DNA from: Desulfoscipio gibsoniae DSM 7213 | GTDB taxonomy: Bacteria > Bacillota > Desulfotomaculia > Desulfotomaculales > Desulfallaceae | DNA: 64,000 nucleotides | Direction: 5' to 3' | Assembly (NCBI RefSeq): GCF_000233715.2 | Contig: NC_021184.1 | Coordinates: 2,566,001 to 2,630,000 of the forward strand | Shown here: one piece after another, positions 9,398 to 17,571 of the stretch | How positions within the stretch are numbered: position 1 is the first letter of the stretch | Layout of the letters: each line of letters starts with the position of its first letter | Notes under the pieces: model-generated | The model's database searches: none | What the model was told of the DNA's origin: nothing | Seen by the model: the letters and a program-made list of their open reading frames with translations, nothing else | Translations under genes and position numbers: made by a program

Positions 9398-9823
9398 TCA
9401 ATATTTGGCACCCAACTCACGGTATATGTTCACTACATGGCGGTATACCAGCGATAGGCCCACGTCCTTTAAACCAGGCACCTTAGCCAACCAGATACCG
9501 GCTTTGGCCAGCAAGGTTTTATGACATTTAATACGCACCAGCTCATAATTTTCTATGTGCATTAGAGCCAAAAAGCTTGTTATTGCCCGCCCCATCATAT
9601 CACCGTTACCCTGGGACCATAGCGCCAAACAATTTTCGCCTTGCTTGCTACACCCCAGATTATATACCGATGCATCTCCCCGGCCCAATCCTGTGCGAGC
9701 CAGCACTTGATCCAGCTCACTGTGCCCGGGCGGCCTGCAAACAGGAAGTTCACCACTGCGCATTGCCGCCGCTAGTACAGCATAAGGAAAACCTGTATCA
9801 TTGAAAAATATTAACCTTTTCAC
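9398..9823 (-). CDS. DUF3189 family protein, second of a tandem pair
   Basis: 141 aa, soluble, no transmembrane segment. It resembles the DUF3189 family found in sporulating clostridia; function unknown. Visible features: an N-terminal beta strand MKRLIFFNDTGFPYAVLAAA, a short segment YNLGCSKQGENCLALWSQGN, and a C-terminal basic helix. GTG start overlaps the GGGGGAAAAG tail of the upstream paralogue, whose stop is only 5 bp away, so the two are translationally coupled. The pair probably form a functional unit with the YIEGIA genes upstream; that is inference from position. Confidence 0.75.
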   Translation of the reverse strand: MKRLIFFNDTGFPYAVLAAAMRSGELPVCRPPGHSELDQVLARTGLGRGDASVYNLGCSKQGENCLALWSQGNGDMMGRAITSFLALMHIENYELVRIKCHKTLLAKAGIWLAKVPGLKDVGLSLVYRHVVNIYRELGAKY

Positions 9824-9827
9824 TATA

Positions 9828-10289
9828 TTACTTTTCCCCCGCCTTCACCCTGCGCACCAGGTTAATGATGTTTCTACACGCATGGATAGTACCCCATGTA
9901 ACCAGCGGCCGACCGGGGTAAATCCATTTAAACCGGCGGGACATGTAGCCACCCAACCGCATGCTTAAGTTAACTTTATACATTACATTAACCAACTTAT
10001 AATCCTGTGGCGGTATATCAAACTGCCGAGCCAGCCCATGAATAATATTTTCCAATATTTGCGGCGATCCGCGCTGGCCGACAAAGTATATTTCATTACC
10101 TTGACCGTCTATACCCATTAAAGCAATATTGCCATGGTCCCGACTATCTCTGGTATCAAAAAAAGGAATGGCCTGTAAATCCTCTGCCCTTGGCGTACGG
10201 TCAGAAGGTAGCATACCTAAATGAAATGCGGCTGCCGTTACGGATGAATGGGTGCCTCCAAAACAGTGGTAAATTATTTTCAAAGCCAT
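9828..10289 (-). CDS. DUF3189 family protein, first of a tandem pair
   Basis: 153 aa. The N-terminus (MALKIIYHCFGGTHSSVTAAAFHLGMLP) has the CFGGTHSS motif typical of DUF3189 proteins; GGTHSS recalls a nucleotide or phosphate loop, but this is only suggestive. Later GQRGSPQILENII and a basic C-terminus. ATG at 10287-10289 is preferred; a GTG one codon earlier is possible. It starts 6 bp after the capping-subunit gene and is followed after 5 bp by a paralogue. The downstream copy has NDTGFPYA in place of CFGGTHSS, so the two have diverged. Confidence 0.78.
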   Translation of the reverse strand: MALKIIYHCFGGTHSSVTAAAFHLGMLPSDRTPRAEDLQAIPFFDTRDSRDHGNIALMGIDGQGNEIYFVGQRGSPQILENIIHGLARQFDIPPQDYKLVNVMYKVNLSMRLGGYMSRRFKWIYPGRPLVTWGTIHACRNIINLVRRVKAGEK

Positions 10290-10294
10290 CACCT

Positions 10295-10564
10295 TTAATG
10301 CCGGACTATGAAATAGCAGCCGTTTTCCAGGTCATGTACCATAGCGTCCAGTGTCTTAGCCAAAAACAGGGCGGTTTTTTCCTTTTCCTCTTCACTGTCG
10401 GCGATAAATATGGGCACAGCACCGGTTACTTTCCTTTTATCAGTGGTAATAACGGCCAGTATTTCTTTTGCCACTTCACCCAAATAACCTGCCCCCTTGT
10501 CGCGAACTAACCTTCTCTTTGCCCCCAACCCTATAGTGCTCTCCACAGGTACAAGCAAAACCAC
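10295..10564 (-). CDS. capping complex subunit for YIEGIA
   Basis: 89 aa, small alpha/beta protein recognised as the partner family named after its neighbour, the YIEGIA membrane protein. Features: EILAVITTDKRKVTGAVPIF and a C-terminal helix KTALFLAKTLDAMVHDLENG. The name used in annotation databases implies that it caps the membrane protein complex; no reaction is known to me. The GTG start at 10562-10564 lacks a strong Shine-Dalgarno sequence and a later GTG is possible. It lies 64 bp after the YIEGIA gene and 5 bp before the DUF3189 pair. Confidence 0.75.
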   Translation of the reverse strand: MVLLVPVESTIGLGAKRRLVRDKGAGYLGEVAKEILAVITTDKRKVTGAVPIFIADSEEEKEKTALFLAKTLDAMVHDLENGCYFIVRH

Positions 10565-10628
10565 TCAACTGGATCATAGTGGTCCCCAAGCGGTCCCCCA
10601 ATACCGTTTTAGGCCGATTTATATGCCA

Positions 10629-11519
10629 TTAATCGGCGGCTATACGCCCGGCTTGAGTATTCAGCGGCTTAACGCGGGCGCTTTCCAGCAGCGGTGTTCT
10701 TTGCACGGCCAGTATCAGAGACTCCATATCCTTTTCAATAGGCATGATATATAAAGCTACGGCACCGGTGTCAGGGTTTTTACGTACCAGCGGGGTAAAT
10801 TCCGGTATATCCACTTCCTTTTTACTGCCCATGATCAAAGCCGCAGTATGTGCGATGGCCATGCGCTGGCCCATATCATGTAAAGTAGCCCGGGCATTAT
10901 CATCTTTTGGTTTAATCATCACGCCCAGTGCCTCCTGCTCTATTTTCCTGCGCATTTTGGGCAGCCCCACAGACATGATATCAATTTCGTTGACACATAA
11001 TAATGACCCTTTAAAATGAATCTTTGCGGGGATCACTTCACATATATCTCCAATGTTCTTACCGGTCATAAAAGTCCTGCTAAACAATACCAGCAACAGC
11101 GCCATGGCCACGGCGGCTCCAATACCGGCCAGCACCGCTGCAATACTGGTAAAAAAAGCGGTAACCATCACCAAATAATTACGGGCTTCAAAAGTGCGGG
11201 CAATCCCTTCAATGTAATCTTTACCCCGCTTTTCAAGCCGGGTCTCCTCTAAGTTTTCCAGGGTTTGCCTTTCTATGTTGCGAATTTCGCGAAATTGTTG
11301 GGCAGCAAGAGCCAAAAAAGTAAAGGCGGTGAAATCCTTGTTCATTAATGCCGGCACGGCCACGGCACCCAGGGCCGAGGCAATGGCACCCAGGGAGAGA
11401 TGGGAAACATAACCATGAGGATAGCCGGGGTATTGGCGGTAATCTAATTTCAGCAGCAGCACCCGAGTCAAAGTGCCGGCCAGGGTACCGGCGAGTATCA
11501 CTACCATGTATTCTTCCAA
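10629..11519 (-). CDS. YIEGIA family membrane protein
   Basis: 296 aa. Contains the family-naming YIEGIA motif near residue 101 (RGKDYIEGIARTFEARNY). N-terminal hydrophobic segment at residues 4-25, a second near 45-60 and a strong pair after YIEGIA (VMVTAFFTSIAAVLAGIGAA, AMALLLVLF), then a cytosolic C-terminal domain of about 120 residues. The family is, as far as I know, restricted to endospore formers and its function is not established. TTG start with AAGGTG upstream. Followed by its capping subunit and preceded by a repeat-rich gap and spoIIP. Confidence 0.85.
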   Translation of the reverse strand: MEEYMVVILAGTLAGTLTRVLLLKLDYRQYPGYPHGYVSHLSLGAIASALGAVAVPALMNKDFTAFTFLALAAQQFREIRNIERQTLENLEETRLEKRGKDYIEGIARTFEARNYLVMVTAFFTSIAAVLAGIGAAVAMALLLVLFSRTFMTGKNIGDICEVIPAKIHFKGSLLCVNEIDIMSVGLPKMRRKIEQEALGVMIKPKDDNARATLHDMGQRMAIAHTAALIMGSKKEVDIPEFTPLVRKNPDTGAVALYIMPIEKDMESLILAVQRTPLLESARVKPLNTQAGRIAAD

Positions 11520-11586
11520 ACTGGATCACACCTTCCGTTCCTTTACATCGATACCACAGCTACCAGTGCCGGGTCAATACATGCAA

Positions 11587-11760
11587 GACATGGGGACGTT
11601 TCCATTGTCCTGCCTTCAGCACTTTGCTGCGCTTTAGGATTGCCGAACCGTCCCCGTGATTACGCCGGAAGACATAGGGACGGTTCCATCGTCCTTATCT
11701 AAAGCACGGCAGATGATCAGTGTTAAGACAATATTAAGACAATAGAAACGTCCCCTTGTC
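11587..11760. repeat. BIME-like cluster of alternating GGGACGKTTC repeats
   Basis: Four units in alternating orientation: GACATGGGGACGTTTCCATT... (11587-11610, plus), CACGGGGACGGTTC (11645-11658, minus), GACATAGGGACGGTTCCATC... (11671-11694, plus), GACAAGGGGACGTTTCTATT... (11738-11760, minus). Neighbouring units can pair into hairpins. This is the arrangement of REP/BIME elements mobilised by REP-associated tyrosine transposases; no such transposase is in the window. It fills the gap between spoIIP and the YIEGIA gene. Confidence 0.85.
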
Positions 11761-11784
11761 TCTTCCCATTTCGCCACGCGAGGG

Positions 11785-13071
11785 CTAGTCGCTTCTAACG
11801 TTGTCGCGGTTATCTTTCAAGGCGTTATTAGCGTCTTCACTGTATACCTTCTCTTGTTCCCCTTCACCAAACTGATCTTCACCAGATGGGCGGTTATGCT
11901 TATTAAACCTTTTTCTCATGGGTGCCATAAACCCTGCAAATTCCCTACCCCAGTAGCCACTCAGCCGCTTACGGGCATTTTCCCAGCTCCCCGAGCTAAT
12001 CAGCAGGAACGCGCCACCGCCCAGCACGGCAACACCGATTATCCAAGCCAGGGTTCTCCAGCCGGCCGGTGAGTTAGCTGCCGGGCTGGTGTATCCTCCA
12101 GGAGTAGCAACCCCGCCCAGTCCAAGGAGACCAGGCAATGCATCGGCAAACAAGGTGGCACCTTTCTGGGCGGCCTCTTTGGAATTAGTATGAGTGCCGA
12201 CTTCCACCAACATGGCTGTCGACATCAGGTCCTGGTTGTAATTGCCCTTGGCAATAAATATTTCTTTCACCAGGCCGGGGTGCACTTTATTAGCATAAGC
12301 CATAGCCTTTTTGGCAAATTCCATATTGGATTGCATTTTGGGGTTTTGCCTGCCCACCACCAGCCGAAGTTGAGTGGCGTCCTGGCCGTCAATGTTTTTG
12401 CTGTAGTAATCGGGGTCCGGTATACCGTCCCTATGCACATCAATCATCGCCACAGGATTTTTCTTCATCAAATCCGCCACAGTACGCCGGGAGCGATAAT
12501 AAGCGTTGCTGTCCCTGGGTTCATGAGGCGTTTTATCATGCAGAACATTAACACCTTTTTTCTTTAACTCGGCAGCCATAGCTTCTCCAACGTCAAATAT
12601 ACCCCCATCGTAAGGTTTGCTTTCAGTACCGTCAGTGGGCACATAAGACTCGGCACTATGGGTGTGGTACAAAGCAACCGGCCTTCCTTTCCAGTCCTGC
12701 TGGCCTGCCACGGGCACGGTGATGTTTTCGTACTCGTCTATATAGCTCAGTAACTCCCGGTCCATACCGGCAAACTCAGCCCGGGCATTTAAACCCTGAA
12801 CTGTTTTAATTTTGTAGTGCCTACCGCCGTTTGTAATTAATTCATCCCCTACCGAAACGGAACGGGACATTTGGCTGAGCAATTTATTGCTGTTATCGGT
12901 TATTCTAAATACCCGCCCGTCCTGGTGGTCGGCCTCCATGCCTTTGTTCAAAATGTCACCGGGCGACCAGGTGGGGGATATGGATTGAGATACTGAAAAA
13001 TAGCCCAATAACGATACACCCAGCACTAAAATGCCGGCTACCAGGGCAATTATTAACCGCTGTTTCTTCAC
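11785..13071 (-). CDS. spoIIP: stage II sporulation protein P, peptidoglycan hydrolase
   Basis: SpoIIP is the amidase/endopeptidase that with SpoIID and SpoIIM thins septal peptidoglycan so the mother cell can engulf the forespore. 428 aa: N-terminal membrane anchor at residues 5-27, SpoIIP catalytic domain from about residue 130 to 320 (ALYHTHSAESYVPTDG; AMIDVHRDGIPDP; AMLVEVGTHTNS), where HTH, VHRD and E are the expected zinc/catalytic residues. Unusually, a second hydrophobic segment lies near residues 343-365, followed by a basic, charged tail of ~65 residues. GTG start overlaps the stop of the DUF1614 gene (GTGA), indicating coupling. Confidence 0.93.
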   Translation of the reverse strand: MKKQRLIIALVAGILVLGVSLLGYFSVSQSISPTWSPGDILNKGMEADHQDGRVFRITDNSNKLLSQMSRSVSVGDELITNGGRHYKIKTVQGLNARAEFAGMDRELLSYIDEYENITVPVAGQQDWKGRPVALYHTHSAESYVPTDGTESKPYDGGIFDVGEAMAAELKKKGVNVLHDKTPHEPRDSNAYYRSRRTVADLMKKNPVAMIDVHRDGIPDPDYYSKNIDGQDATQLRLVVGRQNPKMQSNMEFAKKAMAYANKVHPGLVKEIFIAKGNYNQDLMSTAMLVEVGTHTNSKEAAQKGATLFADALPGLLGLGGVATPGGYTSPAANSPAGWRTLAWIIGVAVLGGGAFLLISSGSWENARKRLSGYWGREFAGFMAPMRKRFNKHNRPSGEDQFGEGEQEKVYSEDANNALKDNRDNVRSD

Positions 13072-13832
13072 CTTTGTTCCCCCTCCTTTTTTTCTGCTGC
13101 TTCTTGTCTTTCATCAACATTATTTTCCTGAGCATCGCTAAAACCAGGTTTGCGCAGTCCCTCCATTAATTCAGCCGGTCTTCCCTCGGTTGCCGGACCG
13201 CCCTGCAGCCTTTCCCGGGTTTCCCCAATTATTTCCGCCAGTAAAACAGCCAATATCCCGGCCAGCACGATACCGTCAAATGCACCGGCACCGCCAATAG
13301 CCACCGTACCGGCCGGTGCGCCTGTGTATACCAGCCAGATCAGGTAAGCCAAATCCACCAGCACCAGCCCCATCGTGGCTGCAATAAAGGCACTGCGTCG
13401 AGAACGACCTGCTAGATAGGCCACCAGGCCGCCGACGATGGGATAAATCCACAGTGAGTCCAGGTAGCCAAAGAATCGCCCGCCCGGCTCTACATCACCG
13501 CGCCCCATAAAGTACCCTACACCGTAAATCACAGCGCCGGTAATCAAGGCTGCTATAAGGGCCCTGCCCCATTCTTTGGATGTCCCCGCCCGGCTCAGCA
13601 GGTAGATGGCCACACCCAGCGGCACCAGTGCACCGCCCACATTTACCGATACATCATATCGACCGGTGCTAAGGGGAATATCGATAAAACTCCCCACGGC
13701 CAGCAGGGCAAGTATCCCCAAAGCGGCCCGGTCCGAAAGCCGCATTCTGTCTAGCACGCGCTGGGCCAGGCCAAAGTAAATTAAAATTGAAACCACAATT
13801 AGAACAATAATACCGATGGGCAACTGCGTCAT
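13068..13832 (-). CDS. DUF1614 multi-pass membrane protein
   Basis: 254 aa with about seven hydrophobic segments over residues 1-215 (for instance IGIIVLIVVSILIYFGLAQ and FDGIVLAGILAVLLAEII), then a charged 40-residue cytosolic tail. It matches the DUF1614 family, unknown function, found in anaerobic spore formers. ATG start with AAGGAGGG. It is translationally coupled to spoIIP, so a role at the engulfment stage or in placing SpoIIP is a reasonable inference but not shown. Confidence 0.82.
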   Translation of the reverse strand: MTQLPIGIIVLIVVSILIYFGLAQRVLDRMRLSDRAALGILALLAVGSFIDIPLSTGRYDVSVNVGGALVPLGVAIYLLSRAGTSKEWGRALIAALITGAVIYGVGYFMGRGDVEPGGRFFGYLDSLWIYPIVGGLVAYLAGRSRRSAFIAATMGLVLVDLAYLIWLVYTGAPAGTVAIGGAGAFDGIVLAGILAVLLAEIIGETRERLQGGPATEGRPAELMEGLRKPGFSDAQENNVDERQEAAEKKEGEQR

Positions 13833-13974
13833 TGCGCACCCTCCTTAATAAAATGATAGCTGTTATATTCGTAAAATTATGCTTCCCCGGATAAAAGAAA
13901 ATATGTGTGCCCGACACCCATAGCTTCACAATAACGCAGCGCTGCAAATGCTTCCAAGCTAAGCTAATTTAGCG

Positions 13975-14006
13975 CAAAAAAAAAAGAGGCTGCGTAAGCC
14001 TCTTTT
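13975..14006 (-). terminator. intrinsic terminator after ispH-rpsA
   Basis: Minus-strand stem AAAAGAGGCT / AGCCTCTTTT (10 bp) with a 5-nt loop, followed by about ten T residues. Confidence 0.93.
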
Positions 14007-14063
14007 CTTGTATTATATTGCAAGAATAACCTGCCTGCTATCTATCACAGTTCAGTGATAATA

Positions 14064-16145
14064 CTATTCCTTGTTATCAAAAATGTCGCCCACCAAGTCA
14101 GCAATGGTTGCAGTACCACCGTCATTGGATGGTGGTGTCTCCTGTTTTTTGGGCTGGTATTCCTTGGGACTGGCTTTGCTTGGTTTTTCCCGGTCCACTT
14201 CCCTGATGGACAACCGAATGCGTTTTTCTTCAGAATCCACGCTTAGTACTTTAACCTTAATTTCTTCACCTTCCTGCACAACTTCATCAGGAGTAGCTAC
14301 ATGCCGGTCGGCCAAATGGGATATGTGTACCAGGCCTTCTACACCGGGTTCAAGCTGCACAAAGGCACCAAAGGGAGCCAGTCGCACTACCTTGGCATTG
14401 ATAACGCTGCCTACGGGATATTTTTCTACAACATTGTCCCAGGGATTGGCCAGTACTTGCTTTAAGCCCAGGGAAACTTTTTCATTTTCCCGGTCCACAC
14501 GCAGCACTTTAACATCCAACTCATCGCCCACCTGGACCACTTCAGAAGGGTGATTGATGCGATACCAGGCCATTTCGGAAATATGCAGCAGACCGTCAAC
14601 ACCGCCGATGTCTACAAAGGCACCAAAATTGGTCAAACGGCGAACGATACCATTGACCACCTGGCCCTCTTCGAGGTTGGTCAGCAGCTCTTCGCGCTTA
14701 CGAGCATATTCCTCCTCCAGTACGGCTTTACGGGAAAGAATTACTTTTCTTCTAGCCCGGTTGAGCTCAATAACCCGGGCATCTATTTCCATGTTTAGAT
14801 ATTTGCTCAAATCTTCAACATAGCCCCTGTCCACCAGCGAAGCCGGCAGAAATGCTCGCACCCCTACATCAACCAGCAAACCGCCTTTGACCACTTCACG
14901 AACAGAACCGGAGACTACCTGACCCTCATTCATTGTTTCTTCCAGGCGTGCCCAGGCCTCTTCGGCATCGGCTTTTTCCTTAGAAAGAATTACCCGGCCT
15001 TCATTGTCTTCCGATTTTAACACATATACCTTTATTTCATCACCCACTTTTACTACATCCTGTGGGGAATCTACGCTAAAATTGGATAGTTCCCTAATGG
15101 GTATGACTCCTTCCGACTTGGCACCCACATCCACCAGCACCTCGTCCTGGTTAACCTGGACCACCACGCCGGTAACGATATCACCGTTTTTGAGGTTCTT
15201 TACCTCTACAGCGTCTTCCATTTCCTGCTTCATGTCCTCCTGTGGCTCATCTGTGGCCTCAGATTGTTCCTCAACCTGTGTTTCCATTACTTCTTCCTTG
15301 TTGGTTTCTTCAAAATCCATCATTCGACAACTAACCTCCTCTATAATCCAGCCGGGTGTAGATGCGCCTGCCGTAACCCCCACTGTACGGAGTCCTTTCA
15401 ACCACGCAAAATCTATTTCTTCGGCTGTTTCTACCCTATACACCGGTTTTCCGGCAGTACGGCAAATTTGAGCCAGTTTAGCTGTATTGGCACTGTTTTT
15501 GCCTCCCAGCACCAGTACGGCGTCCACCTGCTGCGCAAGTTCCTGTGCTTCTTTCTGCCTTTCGGCCGTGGCCAGGCAGATGGTATTATATACTTGCACC
15601 CGACTTCCGCTGTCCTTTAAAACTTTTACCACAGCGTCAAAGTTATTCTGCCGCTGGGTTGTCTGAGCTACAACGCCTATCTCATGATATTTCTCCAACT
15701 TTTTGGCTTGGTCGGCATCGGCCACCACCATGGCCTTACCACCCGACCAACCAACTATACCCTCTACCTCCGGGTGCTTGGGATCACCTACCACCACCAC
15801 AGGTATGTCCTGCTGAACGAGATCGCGCACCGTCCGCTGTACTTTGCGCACAAAAGGGCAAGTGGCATCTACCAGGTCAAGCCCTTTTTGCTCAGCACGG
15901 CGCAACACTTCAGGCACCACACCATGGGATCGGATAATCACGGTTCCCGGCCCATTAATTTCATCTAAATCGTTTACCGACCCGATACCCTCACGGGCCA
16001 GCGCTTCGATAACCTGGTCATTATGAATCAGCGGACCCAGCGTGTATACTGGTCCATCTCTGTCATGTAAGCATTTGCGAGCTATATCCACAGCCCTTTT
16101 CACGCCAAAACAGAACCCCGCTTTGGCGGCAACTTTTACCTTCAT
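14064..16145 (-). CDS. ispH-rpsA: HMBPP reductase IspH fused to ribosomal protein S1
   Basis: 693 aa. The first ~280 residues are 4-hydroxy-3-methylbut-2-enyl diphosphate reductase, the last step of the MEP isoprenoid pathway; the three [4Fe-4S] cysteines are C12, C96 and C190, with H41, H74 and H124 in the expected substrate pocket. After an acidic linker rich in E/T (residues ~283-320) there are four S1 RNA-binding domains (beginning near GDIVTGVVVQVNQDEVLVDV, GQVVSGSVREVVKGGLLVDV, GQVVNGIVRRLTNFGAFVDI, GSVINAKVVRLAPFGAFVQL). ATG at 16143-16145 has GGTGA upstream; an in-frame TTG 24 nt earlier has none. This fusion is a known clostridial architecture. It is the last gene of its run and ends at a strong terminator. 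Confidence 0.97.
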   Translation of the reverse strand: MKVKVAAKAGFCFGVKRAVDIARKCLHDRDGPVYTLGPLIHNDQVIEALAREGIGSVNDLDEINGPGTVIIRSHGVVPEVLRRAEQKGLDLVDATCPFVRKVQRTVRDLVQQDIPVVVVGDPKHPEVEGIVGWSGGKAMVVADADQAKKLEKYHEIGVVAQTTQRQNNFDAVVKVLKDSGSRVQVYNTICLATAERQKEAQELAQQVDAVLVLGGKNSANTAKLAQICRTAGKPVYRVETAEEIDFAWLKGLRTVGVTAGASTPGWIIEEVSCRMMDFEETNKEEVMETQVEEQSEATDEPQEDMKQEMEDAVEVKNLKNGDIVTGVVVQVNQDEVLVDVGAKSEGVIPIRELSNFSVDSPQDVVKVGDEIKVYVLKSEDNEGRVILSKEKADAEEAWARLEETMNEGQVVSGSVREVVKGGLLVDVGVRAFLPASLVDRGYVEDLSKYLNMEIDARVIELNRARRKVILSRKAVLEEEYARKREELLTNLEEGQVVNGIVRRLTNFGAFVDIGGVDGLLHISEMAWYRINHPSEVVQVGDELDVKVLRVDRENEKVSLGLKQVLANPWDNVVEKYPVGSVINAKVVRLAPFGAFVQLEPGVEGLVHISHLADRHVATPDEVVQEGEEIKVKVLSVDSEEKRIRLSIREVDREKPSKASPKEYQPKKQETPPSNDGGTATIADLVGDIFDNKE

Positions 16146-16191
16146 CAACTTCACCGCAACTTTACCCAAAATTATAAATATACTACCTACG

Positions 16192-16782
16192 CTATTTATC
16201 GATAACCGCCAGCAAACGGCCTATTTCCGCCATCAACTCCCGGCTGACATATTCCATTTCCGCCCTGGACACTTTCCGCCGGTTTTGGGTGGTAAAATGC
16301 ATCGGCCTGCCGATATTTACCCTAATTCGCCCCCAATACCCTTTAGTCCCGCTGACAGCTACCGGCAACAATGGCACCCCCCCTTTTAAGGCCAACATGG
16401 CAGCACCTAAATGGGGGTTTAACATTTCACCAGTTTTACTGCGGGTACCCTCTGGGAAGATGCCCACCACTTTTCCGGCGCTAAGTAACTCCAATGCCCG
16501 CCGTATGGATGAACGGTCGGCACCTTCTCGTTGTACTGGAAAGGCACCTAGTTTGGTAATTATGGAACCAAGCACAAAATAGTTAAACAATTGTGCCTTG
16601 GCCATAAAATATATCCTTCTATTCAATGAACAGCCTATAACCAGAGGATCCCAATAACTAATGTGATTGGCTACCACTATTATTCCCTGGTCGGCAGATA
16701 ATCGGGAGTCGCCCAAAACCTTTAACTGGCGCACCAGCTTAAGGAATGACAGGCAAATTATCTTACTAACACTGTAGAACAT
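16192..16782 (-). CDS. plsC: 1-acyl-sn-glycerol-3-phosphate acyltransferase
   Basis: Second acylation of phosphatidate synthesis. 196 aa with the HX4D catalytic motif NHISYWD (H40, D45), the GAFPVQREG block, FPEGTRSK and a final VPLLPVAVSGT. N-terminal amphipathic/hydrophobic helix for membrane association. Its ATG overlaps the last base of the cmk stop codon (TAATG). The cmk-plsC-ispH order is common in clostridia. Confidence 0.95.
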   Translation of the reverse strand: MFYSVSKIICLSFLKLVRQLKVLGDSRLSADQGIIVVANHISYWDPLVIGCSLNRRIYFMAKAQLFNYFVLGSIITKLGAFPVQREGADRSSIRRALELLSAGKVVGIFPEGTRSKTGEMLNPHLGAAMLALKGGVPLLPVAVSGTKGYWGRIRVNIGRPMHFTTQNRRKVSRAEMEYVSRELMAEIGRLLAVIDK

Positions 16783-17459
16783 TAAAGGGACCTCCCAGAA
16801 ACCCGGGCCGCAATTGCGTCAACCACCTGTTCCACAGTCATACCGGTACAGTCAATTATTTCAGCGTCACGAGCCGGCTTCAGAGGTGCCACCGCCCTGT
16901 GGGAATCAATATTATCCCGCTGGGCGATATCTTTATAAACTTCATCGTAAGTCACCGTAAACCCGCGATGTATGAGCTCGGCATAGCGTCTCCGGGCCCG
17001 CTCTTCCACGGAGGCAGTGAGAAAAAATTTCATCTCTGCATCCGGCAGCACCTGAGTGCCTATGTCTCTACCCTCCATGACCACACCGCTCCTGGCACCC
17101 ATTTCCTTTTGCAGCTGCATCATTCTCCGCCTTACACCGGGCACCTGGGAAACCAGAGAAACGTTGCGCGAAACTTCAGGAGTTCTAATTTGGCGAGAAA
17201 CATCCACACCATTTAAAAAGACACGGGTATTACCGCTTTCATCAGCCCTCAATGCCAAATCCACACTTTCTGCTATCCGGGTCAGGTTTGTTTCATCACT
17301 CATATCTATTTTATCCATTAATGCCTGTAATGTTACAGCCCTATACATGGCACCGGTATCTATATAAACGTAGCCCAGCTTTTCAGCCGCCAGCTTAGCC
17401 ACCGTGCTCTTCCCAGCACCTGCAGGGCCATCTATAGCAATATTTACCAAACGCCCCAT
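16782..17459 (-). CDS. cmk: cytidylate kinase
   Basis: Phosphorylates CMP/dCMP with ATP. 225 aa, normal length. P-loop GPAGAGKST at residues 11-19; YIDTGAMYRAVT; the nucleoside binding GRDIGTQVLPDAEMKFFLTA; and the lid RARRRYAEL. ATG start. Overlaps plsC by one base downstream; aroA lies about 110 bp upstream with a terminator between, so a separate promoter is likely. Confidence 0.96.
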   Translation of the reverse strand: MGRLVNIAIDGPAGAGKSTVAKLAAEKLGYVYIDTGAMYRAVTLQALMDKIDMSDETNLTRIAESVDLALRADESGNTRVFLNGVDVSRQIRTPEVSRNVSLVSQVPGVRRRMMQLQKEMGARSGVVMEGRDIGTQVLPDAEMKFFLTASVEERARRRYAELIHRGFTVTYDEVYKDIAQRDNIDSHRAVAPLKPARDAEIIDCTGMTVEQVVDAIAARVSGRSL

Positions 17460-17527
17460 CGTGTTCCACTCCAGGTAAACGAATACGTCAATTATTTCGA
17501 CATGCTAATGGAATATCCTCTTTAATA

Positions 17528-17571
17528 TAAAAAAATAAACCTGAAAAAGGTGATTTCCTTCCAGGTTTATT
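17528..17571 (-). terminator. intrinsic terminator after aroA
   Basis: Minus-strand stem AATAAACCTG / CAGGTTTATT with an inner AAGG/CCTT pairing, followed by a T run. It overlaps the aroA stop codon and would uncouple aroA from cmk. Confidence 0.85.
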
